NCBI GenBank assembly: GCA_030949405.1
Contig: JAUZSN010000002.1
Coordinates: 372,001 to 436,000 of the forward strand
DNA: 64,000 bases
Reading direction: 5' to 3'
Source of the DNA: Methylococcales bacterium
Lineage (GTDB): Bacteria > Pseudomonadota > Gammaproteobacteria > Methylococcales > Methylomonadaceae
The notes under the pieces were generated by a model. The model saw only the letters and a list, made by a program, of their open reading frames with translations. It was not told the DNA's origin and ran no database searches. Each line of letters begins with the position of its first letter. The stretch's first letter is position 1. A program made the position numbers and the translations under genes. Shown here in pieces: positions 9,224 through 16,429 of the stretch.

Positions 9224-9787
9224 TTATAGACATCTCAACGCATCGGGCAAAAAAAACTCACTCACTAATAAAGGCTGTTGCTGAATGGCATAAACCGTTC
9301 GTCGTCCGTAAATAACAGGCTCAAGCGTCAATTGCTGTTGTAATGCCTCACTCCAAAGTTTAGTTTTTATACAGCAAATATTCATATCTAAACGCTCTAA
9401 ATGAGGATAAGAAAAAATAACCTCGCCTAATGGACGCGTCCCTAAATGGGATAAATTACGTTTAGCTATTTGAATCGTACGTTTAGGTAAAATAGTTCGC
9501 GCTAAAATTAAAGGTTTATCATCGGCATAAAGCAAGACTTCTCGAATCAAACTGTAACGCGGATAGCGTAAATGTAAGTGTTGCGCTTCACTTAAAAAAG
9601 GCGTTTTCCATTGATGAAATAAAATTTTCACTTTCACCGCATCACCATAAAAACAGCGGAGTCGTTGGGTGAGTGAGTGAGCTTCATAGGCCCAAGATTG
9701 TACCTTTAAGGGTAATTGTTGACGTATCTGTGAATGATTGGGTTTCCAGTTGGGTTCATCGTTAAATAGAAAACTGTTTGTTCGCAA
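9224..9787 (-). CDS. ubiC: Chorismate lyase UbiC
   Basis: Splits chorismate into 4-hydroxybenzoate and pyruvate, the first step of ubiquinone synthesis (family knowledge). The 187-residue protein has the usual length and motifs: SLIREVLLYADDKPLILARTILP, LGTRPLGEVIF and the C-terminal GRRTVYAIQQQPLLVSEFFLPD. The catalytic Arg and Glu of the family correspond to R in LIREV and E in VSEFF. Convergent with the SPFH gene. ubiA, usually next to it, is not here. A terminator of the preceding secreted-protein gene lies just upstream. Confidence 0.92.
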   Translation of the reverse strand: MRTNSFLFNDEPNWKPNHSQIRQQLPLKVQSWAYEAHSLTQRLRCFYGDAVKVKILFHQWKTPFLSEAQHLHLRYPRYSLIREVLLYADDKPLILARTILPKRTIQIAKRNLSHLGTRPLGEVIFSYPHLERLDMNICCIKTKLWSEALQQQLTLEPVIYGRRTVYAIQQQPLLVSEFFLPDALRCL

Positions 9788-9810
9788 AATTAAATCTCAG
9801 CTTAATCAAT

Positions 9811-9871
9811 AAAAATTTCCCCGCCAACTTTAGATAGGTCATCGCTTGATAACGATGATTTAAAGGGGAAA
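9811..9871 (-). terminator. Rho-independent terminator after the secreted-protein gene
   Basis: On the minus strand, TTTCCCC (9871..9865) pairs with GGGGAAA (9822..9816) around an inner hairpin CATCG/CGATG, and is followed by a T5 run. It lies between the stop of the 9917..10312 gene and the start of ubiC, both on the minus strand. Confidence 0.6.
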
Positions 9872-9916
9872 ACCAGCTTCCACAAAATTTAAGTGAAAGC
9901 TGACCAGAATGGAAGT

Positions 9917-10312
9917 CTATTCTCTTTCTAAAAAGAAAAACAAATATTTACATTTTAAAACCATGCTGTTTTTTTCTTGCTGAACAACCCGACATGTTTC
10001 ATATTTTTCACGTCCTGGTGTGCTTTGCTTTTTAATAACGCCCTCTTCCACGCTGTATTTAAGTTTAATTGACATTTTACCTGTTCTGGAACGGGTATCT
10101 GTTGCAGATGTCAATATGGTTCCATCCTTTTTAAAATTCCAACGAATATTCACCTTTTTCTTTTCTTTATGCAGTGCGGGTGATTCGTAGTTTAACTTCC
10201 ATTTTCCAAGGATAGACGAATTGTCTTCAAGTTTAATATCCTCTGCGGCTTGAGCAAAAGACGCGCTCATTAACAAGGCCAGTAAAGGCAATAATATTTT
10301 AGATTTTTTCAT
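9917..10312 (-). CDS. Small secreted protein, paralogue-like to 3420..3812
   Basis: 131 residues with a Sec signal peptide (MKKSKILLPLLALLMSASFAQA). The mature part repeats the plan of the protein at 3420..3812: ILGKWKLNY, WNFKKDGTILTS, LKYSVEEGVIK, then MVLKCKYLFFF at the end. The spacing of G-x-W, the K-D-G turn and the last strand matches, so the two probably share a small lipocalin-like barrel (inference). It has two Cys (TCRVV and LKCKY) that the other lacks. Monocistronic between tmRNA and ubiC. Confidence 0.68.
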   Translation of the reverse strand: MKKSKILLPLLALLMSASFAQAAEDIKLEDNSSILGKWKLNYESPALHKEKKKVNIRWNFKKDGTILTSATDTRSRTGKMSIKLKYSVEEGVIKKQSTPGREKYETCRVVQQEKNSMVLKCKYLFFFLERE

Positions 10313-10499
10313 AATTTCAATCCTTCATTTAATTTATGAGAGTACACCAACCAGATTATAGCAATTAATCGCATTTTATGAATTTAAAAGTGGGGGTTAA
10401 AATGGATTGTTGATAAAATTTAACGTAATCCACCGCGTATTTTTATTTTTCAATAGCGGTTATGGGTTAATTGGAGTATACTCTAAAGGTTCCATTTAA

Positions 10500-10874
10500 G
10501 GGGGCGACTTGGCTTCGACGCGGGTAGCAAAACCTTGAGTGCATGTCAAGCACAGTACCGCTTGTAAAACCTACTGAAATTAAGTATTCGCAAATGACGA
10601 AAACTACTCAATGGCTTTAGCAGCTTAAACACTGCTTCCATTCCTTTGGCCGTATGTGCTTATGCGTGCGGGTTCTCACGAACATCCAGAGGTCATCTAC
10701 ATAAGATCGCGGCAAGGCTTAGTTCGGAGCTGGAAGCGTTAAATCCAATCGAAATCGCTGATTATTTTCTTGGCTCGTCGGGTAACAATCAGTTAAATCA
10801 AAGCGCGAGATAAACATGTAGAGCTTATGGCAGAGTGCTTGCGGACGCGGGTTCAATTCCCGCCGCCTCCACCA
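10500..10874 (+). ncRNA. ssrA: Transfer-messenger RNA (tmRNA)
   Basis: Rescues stalled ribosomes by trans-translation. The 5' end GGGGGCGACTTGGCTTCGACG pairs its first seven bases with CGCCTCC before the 3' ACCA, forming the tRNA-like acceptor. The T arm GCGGGTTCAATTCCCGC is intact just before it. The tag reading frame is 10590..10628, GCA through TAA, encoding ANDENYSMALAA, close to the gammaproteobacterial standard. Length 375 nt is normal. The CCA is encoded. ssrA 3' ends are common integration sites; the small HTH gene just downstream may be a leftover of such an element. Confidence 0.97.
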
Positions 10875-10880
10875 ATTAAC

Positions 10881-10916
10881 CAATTGATTTAAAAGGATTT
10901 AATCAATTTTGGTTTT
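10881..10916 (+). terminator. Likely ssrA terminator
   Basis: AATTGATT (10882..10889) pairs with AATCAATT (10901..10908), followed by TTGGTTTT. It lies 7 bp after the tmRNA CCA end. Confidence 0.5.
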
Positions 10917-11165
10917 AAAAATGGCTGTGAATGTGGCTGTTTTTGGCAGACTTCGTATAAAAATAGTCATCCACAACCTCTTTTCGTTATTTTTAAGCCA
11001 TATTTCACTTGGCTTTCTTTGCATTATCAGGGCTATTTCTATCCTAATTCGCCTAGTTCCCTGCCCTTTAATTGCTTCATAAACCAATTGCCTTGAAACT
11101 TTGTTATTTTTGGCAAAAGTGGTAATTTTTATATGTTTTTTATATAAGCTAGTGTATTCATACAT
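10899..11165 (-). CDS. Small HTH-like DNA-binding protein (possible integrated-element relic)
   Basis: 88 residues. Residues ~12-50 (IKITTFAKNNKVSRQLVYEAIKGQGTRRIRIEIALIMQRKPSEIW) fit a compact helix-turn-helix of the Ner/phage-repressor type, with 'VSRQLVYEAIKG' as recognition helix. The last ~30 residues look unrelated and run into the tmRNA terminator, so the native C-terminus may have been lost. Position immediately downstream of ssrA, convergent to it, is typical of genes left by elements that integrate in the tmRNA 3' end. No integrase or second att copy was found within the window. Confidence 0.45.
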   Translation of the reverse strand: MYEYTSLYKKHIKITTFAKNNKVSRQLVYEAIKGQGTRRIRIEIALIMQRKPSEIWLKNNEKRLWMTIFIRSLPKTATFTAIFKTKID

Positions 11166-11264
11166 TTATCCAATGCCCCGTTCTTTTACACGTTCGTTTG
11201 TATAGGCATTAAGTTTGTTTGCCCCCGCCATAAACTTCCATAATAAATAATCCACAAAAATATC

Positions 11265-12261
11265 ATGATGAGAAGCGTGGTTGGCCGCCTAATTTGTCCT
11301 GGTGATGGTTATCATGTCCATAAACCAGTTAACCCAGATGATTTCAAAAAAATCGATGATATTAGTAAAGCGGCAACAGACCTTCCCCCACCTTTAAACA
11401 GGGATAGTTCGCAAACGGTAGAAATAAAGCTGACGGCAACAGAAGTTATTTCTGATGTCGCCCCACTGATACCTTTTCATTACTGGACTTTTCATAACAC
11501 GGTTCCCGGTCCTTTTTTAAGAGTTCGTGTTGGCGATACGATTAAATTAACCCTGCATAATGATAAAACCAGTACTCATAATCACTCCATTGATTTACAT
11601 GCCGTAACAGGTTCGGGCGGGGGTGCGCCATTGACTGAGGTTGAACCTGGGGAGACTAAGACCATGCAGTTTAAGGCACTTAATCCCGGTCTTTTTATTT
11701 ATCACTGCGCCTCTGGAAATGCGCCCATGCATATTGCAATGGGAATGTATGGGATGATATTGGTTGAGCCAGAAGCTGGGCTTTCTCCTGTGGATAAGGA
11801 ATTTTATATTATGCAAGGGGAGCTATATACCAAAGGCATGTTAGGGCAACGAGGTTACCAAGATTTTGATAGTAAGAAAATGCTGAATGAACAACCTGAA
11901 TATATCTTTTTTAATGGCCGTCCTTGGTTGAAAAAGGTGAATTGACTGCGAAAGTGGGTGAACGAATTCGTTTATTTATGGGGAATGGTGGGGTGAGTAA
12001 AATATCTTCTTTTCATTGGATTGGGGAAATTTTTGATTCTGTTTACCCAGAAGCATCTACATCAAAACCGTTGGAAAATGTTCAAACCACATTAGTTCCT
12101 GTCGGAGGAGCGACAATGGTTGAGTTGCAATTAGATGTTCCAGGAAACTATGAAACTATATTCTTGTTGACCATGCTTTAAGTCGTGTCGATAGAGGGGC
12201 TTGGGGTATTTTGAATGTTACGGGTAAAAAAGATAACGCTATTTATTCACAAGTGAAATAA
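11265..12261 (+). pseudogene. nirK: Copper-containing nitrite reductase NirK, decayed
   Basis: NirK reduces nitrite to NO in the periplasm. Cupredoxin motifs are clear: TEVISDVAPLIPFHYWTFHNTVPGPFLRVRVGD, the type-2 copper His-rich NHSIDLHAVTG, and FIYHCASGNAPMHIAMGMYG with the type-1 ligands. Two frameshifts break it. After FFNGRPW (~11925) the frame shifts and resumes as VEKGELTAKVGERIRLFMGNGG. Near 12147 an exact 8-bp tandem duplication (GAAACTAT twice) shifts it again before ILVDHALSRVDRGAWGILNVTGKK. The N-terminus lacks a signal peptide, so the 5' end is also lost or altered. No nor gene is adjacent. Confidence 0.85.
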
Positions 12262-12288
12262 ACAATCGATTTGTAACAACATAAAAAA

Positions 12289-12390
12289 TAAGGTTAGCGT
12301 TTTAAATTATGGGAAGGTTCGACCTTCAAGTTCTGCTTGACGAGCAAGCAGGGCTTGTTGGAATGAAAAAAATTATCCCACCTAACCTTA
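12289..12390. other. Structured inverted-repeat element between convergent genes
   Basis: Nested pairing visible by eye: outer stem TAAGGTTAG (12289..12297) with CTAACCTTA (12382..12390); inner TGGGA (12310..12314) with TCCCA (12376..12380); hairpin AAGGT-TCG-ACCTT (12314..12326); hairpin CTGCTTG-ACGAG-CAAGCAG (12333..12351). It sits between the nirK relic and the FAD oxidoreductase, which point at each other. It could be a bidirectional terminator, a small RNA or a folded repeat element. Confidence 0.45.
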
Positions 12391-12480
12391 GTCCCCTTAT
12401 TTTAAGAGTTTATCTTTAAATTTAATGACCATGAGGCACCGCAGTGTGTTTCGACCTTTTTTATTTGAATGACTCTAAAC

Positions 12481-13593
12481 TTAGAGGTGTTCATTAAACC
12501 GCGTAATAGCAAAGGCATCAACCGGCAAATCACTCTTTCCATCAAGAATAAGCTGTGCCATGATTTTCCCAATAATCGGCGATAATTGAAAGCCATGTGC
12601 CGAAAAACCAAACGCATGATAAATCCCTTCTTCGGTACTTGACGCACTAATAATCGGTAAATTATCAGGCATAAATCCTTCAAGCCCTGCCCATGCCCGT
12701 ACAATTCGCACTTTTTCTAATTGTGGAAATAAGGCCATTACGGTTTTCGCACTTTCGGATAATTTATTCCAATCCATTTCAGTGCTTTGTTTTTGAAAAT
12801 TAAGTTTCGCTAAATGCACACCTCCAATAACCAGCGTTCCATTTTGCATTTGTTTAAACGAAAGTTTTCGACTCGCCGCACCGACAACAGGATTAATAAA
12901 AGCAGGTAAACGTTCGGTCACCATCATCATTGGTGTTTGTGGTGTCAATGGCACCGCTTCCCCTAATGAGGCGGCAAATTGATTCGCCCATGCCCCCGCG
13001 CAATTAATAATAACAGGGGCTTCAAATTCACCTTTTTGACTACGAACCCGCCAAATCCCATTAAATTTATCAAGCCGATAGACTTCATTATCGGTTGAGT
13101 AATGGACTCCTAATGATTCTGCTTTATGACGAAAGGCGGTTAACGCATGATAAGGACGGGCGTAACCATCTTCACGACAAACAAGTGCGCCCACGCAATG
13201 AGGTGATAGGGCGGGAACATAGTCATAAAGTTCATCTTTGGAAATCATTTCCTCATGCTGATAGCCTAATGAAGCCACTAAAGCCTGTCGTTGTTGTAAT
13301 TTTTTTAAATCGGCATCATTTTCAGCAACGCGTATTTGACCGGGAAAACAGGTATCACAATCAGAATCAACCAGTTCTTCAATATTACGCCATAGTTTTG
13401 CTGCTTCCACGGTTAACGGAATTTCAGCGACATCCCGATTAAGTTGACGTAAGCCGCCCGCATTAACGCCCGATGCGTGGCGACCTGAACTTTCTTTTTC
13501 GATAACAATAACCCGTGTCCCTCGCAATGCGAGTTGCAACGCAATAGATGACCCGATTAAGCCCCCGCCTATAATTAATACATCGGTATTCAT
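12481..13593 (-). CDS. FAD-dependent amino-acid/opine-type oxidoreductase, DAO family (subunit B-like)
   Basis: 370 residues with the N-terminal dinucleotide fold (VLIIGGGLIGSSIALQLALRGTRVIVIEKE) and DAO-family features: HASGVNAGGLRQLNRDV around residue 40, INCAGAWANQFAASLG near 200 and the FAD-closing HAFGFSAHGFQLSPIIGK near 330. It resembles the beta subunit of opine/hydroxyproline/glycine oxidoreductases (OoxB, HcnC). The ATG overlaps the stop of the upstream subunit A gene by 4 bp, so the two are coupled. The substrate cannot be told from sequence. Its partner has lost its N-terminal half, so the complex is probably non-functional. Confidence 0.85.
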   Translation of the reverse strand: MNTDVLIIGGGLIGSSIALQLALRGTRVIVIEKESSGRHASGVNAGGLRQLNRDVAEIPLTVEAAKLWRNIEELVDSDCDTCFPGQIRVAENDADLKKLQQRQALVASLGYQHEEMISKDELYDYVPALSPHCVGALVCREDGYARPYHALTAFRHKAESLGVHYSTDNEVYRLDKFNGIWRVRSQKGEFEAPVIINCAGAWANQFAASLGEAVPLTPQTPMMMVTERLPAFINPVVGAASRKLSFKQMQNGTLVIGGVHLAKLNFQKQSTEMDWNKLSESAKTVMALFPQLEKVRIVRAWAGLEGFMPDNLPIISASSTEEGIYHAFGFSAHGFQLSPIIGKIMAQLILDGKSDLPVDAFAITRFNEHL

Positions 13594-14462
13594 AGCGTTT
13601 CCTTTGACTGTAATTCGGCTAATTGCCCTAATGTAATCGGTGTAATCGGTGGCCTTCCACGATAATTCCCCGCATCGTGTATCGACTTTCCTGTTTCAGC
13701 GGCAACAATATGGGTAACGGCATTGGCACATTGCCGCCCTTGGCATGGCCCCATACCACAACGGGTAATAAATTTAACTTGATTGCTTTCTTCATGGCCT
13801 TCACGAATTGCTTGACGAATATCACCTGCGGTAATTTCTTCACAACGACACACCAGCGTATCATTATCAGCGACTAATAAATCATCTGAAATAGCAAACC
13901 AAGCTTCTAAAAAAGGTCGAATACTCCGTTCTCGTTTTTTCGCTTTTATTGCGCTAACGCTTAATTTATTTCGTTGGGATTTATCTATTTTACCTAACGC
14001 ATAAACAGCGTGTAGAGCTGAAATTCGACCTGCATATTCAGCCGCCTTTGCACCATTAATTCCCCCGCCATCGCCTGCGATTAAAATGCCATCAAGCCCC
14101 GTATTACCCCATTGATCTTGTTTAGGTCGCCAACACTGTTGACTTTTATCCCAACGATGTTCACAGCCAACGCCTTGTGTTAACGAAACATGAGGAATAA
14201 CCCCAAAATGAGTTAATAATAAATCCGTGGTTAAGGTTTTAAGTTGACCTTTATGTTTAAATTGAATCGCGTTAATTTTATCCTGATCGCCTAACGCCTT
14301 TAATTCACTGACTCCCTCTAAAATAGGAATGCCTGCCCGTTTCAATTCCTGTTGAAAAACCAGACCTTTTATTAAATACTGATAAGCTAATAAAGCCCGA
14401 GGTAATTTAGGAAGCGCAGTGATATGGTTCGTGAGCGTACTCATATCCAGTAAGGCTTTTAT
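13590..14462 (-). pseudogene. OoxA/HcnB-like FAD/2Fe-2S oxidoreductase subunit A, N-terminal half lost
   Basis: The surviving ~290 codons match the C-terminal ~60% of the family: KALGDQDKINAIQFKH, the FAD motif GLDGILIAGDGGGINGAKAAEYAG, and the BFD-like 2Fe-2S cluster LVCRCEEITAGDIRQAI with CGMGPCQGRQC. The expected N-terminal GxGxxG fold is missing. The frame is open upstream of the ATG at 14444 (codons reading KALLD) until it hits the IS66-like end at 14463, so the gene was cut by that insertion and the 5' half is not on the far side of the element. It is coupled to the subunit B gene. Confidence 0.85.
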
Positions 14463-14584
14463 GTATCTACTTTAAATTTCAGGGTAAAACAAATATCAGA
14501 CCTGCAAACTTTGCGCTTTTTGAGCGATAAGATTCGCCATAGACGGCATTTTGAATTCACCACTAACTCGGTCATAAACATAAT
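14463..14584 (-). repeat. 122-bp end fragment of an IS66-like element
   Basis: Starts with the same terminal sequence GTATCTACTTTAAATTTCAG as 827 and is identical to the first 122 bases of copy 1, then stops abruptly at CATAAT where the intact copy begins. It is the right end of an earlier, oppositely oriented copy into which the later element jumped, followed by loss of the rest. Confidence 0.85.
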
Positions 14585-16418
14585 GTATCTACTTTAAATC
14601 TCAGGGTAAAGATAAAATTTCTAAAATAGATTTGACAACATATCATAAAAGAACGAACATTTACATACTTTGAATATCCACGACCGACAGGCTGAAACTA
14701 ACGCCATTTATCAAGCAATCGCTCAAATGGAAAGTAGCGAAGCGCAGGATATTGTCAAAAAAATATTCAATCTTATTGAACGCTTAGCCAGTGATAAATT
14801 GTCTTTAGAAACTGAATTACAGCAACTTCGTGACGAGGTTAATCGCTTGAAAGGTGAGCAGGGAAAGCCTGATATCAAACCCAATAAAAATAATAAGGGT
14901 GATGATATTTCATCCGAAGACGAACGTAAAAAAGCACAAGTTGACGCGCAAAAAGAAACTAATAACGACACTGAAAATACGGACTCGGATAAGAAAAAAC
15001 GCCGCCGTAAACCCAAGATCCCACGAGTTAAAATCGACCAAACGCTAAAATGCCTACTCGACAAAACTGGCTTGCCTAGCGACTTAGTATCTAAAGGCTT
15101 TGCGGAAGTGGTGATTCAAGACATTGTCATCAAAACCAATAATATTAAGTATCTCCGTGAGATTTTTTATTCACCTTCTGAAAATAAGTATTACCGCGCC
15201 CAATTGCCTGAAGGCGTTCGAGGTCAGGGCGAATTTGGTATTGGAATTCGTAGCTTGATTCCCATGCTTAAGATGATGGGCGTGACCGAAAAACCCATGG
15301 TCGGTTTTTTTGAAAATATTGGCATTGTGGTCTCGCCGACTTATGTTTCTCAGCAATGGACAGGCGGTTATGACTGGGCGCATCAGGAAAAAAGCGAACT
15401 TTATCGCAGCGGTATTCTCAACAGTGATTACGGGCAGATTGATGATACCAGTGCGCGAGTCAACGGTGATAACCACTATTGTCAGGTGGTCTGCAACGAC
15501 TTGTTTACCGCTTATTTCACCACCAAACACAAAAACCGTTTATCGGTTCTGGACGTGCTGACCGATTATGCGCCACGCCATTATATCTACAATCAACAGG
15601 CTCAATCCTTGCTTGACGAGTTCAAGTTAGCTGATAAAGCACGGGCAAAAGTTGATGCTCAAATACCTGTCAATACAGTGATGAATGAAGCGCAATTTAA
15701 GTTGCACTTAGCGATCTTAAATACCTTAGGCGTAAGACAGGCAACGCATGTCACCGAAGCTTGCGCCATTGCCTATTATCAGCAACAAACGGATTTTCCT
15801 GTTATTGAAACCTTGCTTGCAGACGATGCGCCGCAATTCAAATTACTGACGGAACATTTGGGGTTATGCTGGATTCACGATGCTCGCCACTACAAAAAAC
15901 TCCGTCCAATTCTGGAAATACATCAGCAAGCATTAGCCGATTTTCGAGGGCTCTATTGGGAGTATTATAAGGAGTTGCTTAACTATCAAAAAAATCCCTG
16001 CCCCGATAAAAAGGCATGGTTGTTAACGCGATTTGATGAATTGTTTGCAACCACAAGCGATTATGAAGACCTCAATGACCGCATCGCCAAAACACTGGCG
16101 AAAAAGACCGAATTATTGCGAGTTTTGGAACTTCCGAAATTACCATTACATAACAATGCAGCCGAACTCGGCGCAAGAAGACAAGCGCGTGCGCGAGACA
16201 TAAGCTTCCAGACTCGAAATGAGAAAGGCACGAAAATCAAAGACAGTTTTATGAGTCTTGCTGAAACGGCTAAAAAACTAGCCGTGAGTTTTTATGATTA
16301 TGTTTATGACCGAGTTAGTGGTGAATTCAAAATGCCGTCTATGGCGAATCTTATCGCTCAAAAAGCGCAAAGTTTGCAGGTCTGATATTTGTTTTACCCT
16401 GAAATTTAAAGTAGATAC
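14585..16418 (+). mobile_element. IS66-like insertion sequence, copy 2 (intact)
   Basis: 1834 bp, from GTATCTACTTTAAATCTCAG to the inverted TTTAAAGTAGATAC end at 16418. It is complete with an uninterrupted transposase and is therefore the likely source of the frameshifted (827..2659) and deleted (19215..20307) copies. It sits directly against a fragment of another copy on its left and 12 bp from the 3' end of a group II intron on its right. Confidence 0.88.
14670..16385 (+). CDS. IS66-like DDE transposase, intact
   Basis: 571 residues from a TTG start (14670). Residues ~30-65 form a coiled coil (IERLASDKLSLETELQQLRDEVNRLKGE), then a charged low-complexity linker (to ~110), a PRVKIDQTLKCLLD segment, and the catalytic core. 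Likely DDE residues: D in QIDDTSARVNGDNHY (~258), D in LLADDAPQFKLLTEH (~390) and E in LHNNAAELGARRQARARD (~510). The plan (coiled coil, linker, zinc-less DNA-binding part, core, HNNAAE block) resembles IS66 TnpC, but there are no accompanying TnpA/TnpB genes. Family is assigned by pattern. Confidence 0.85.
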   Translation: MNIHDRQAETNAIYQAIAQMESSEAQDIVKKIFNLIERLASDKLSLETELQQLRDEVNRLKGEQGKPDIKPNKNNKGDDISSEDERKKAQVDAQKETNNDTENTDSDKKKRRRKPKIPRVKIDQTLKCLLDKTGLPSDLVSKGFAEVVIQDIVIKTNNIKYLREIFYSPSENKYYRAQLPEGVRGQGEFGIGIRSLIPMLKMMGVTEKPMVGFFENIGIVVSPTYVSQQWTGGYDWAHQEKSELYRSGILNSDYGQIDDTSARVNGDNHYCQVVCNDLFTAYFTTKHKNRLSVLDVLTDYAPRHYIYNQQAQSLLDEFKLADKARAKVDAQIPVNTVMNEAQFKLHLAILNTLGVRQATHVTEACAIAYYQQQTDFPVIETLLADDAPQFKLLTEHLGLCWIHDARHYKKLRPILEIHQQALADFRGLYWEYYKELLNYQKNPCPDKKAWLLTRFDELFATTSDYEDLNDRIAKTLAKKTELLRVLELPKLPLHNNAAELGARRQARARDISFQTRNEKGTKIKDSFMSLAETAKKLAVSFYDYVYDRVSGEFKMPSMANLIAQKAQSLQV

Positions 16419-16429
16419 CTAAAAGCGTC

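Noticed and set aside
10899-11165. Intact prophage or ICE downstream of ssrA
   Set aside because: Only one small HTH gene is present, with no integrase, structural or transfer genes before nirK.
12313-12351. tRNA or tRNA-like gene near the GGTTCGACC motif
   Set aside because: The motif is a simple hairpin loop; no acceptor, D or anticodon arms can be fitted.
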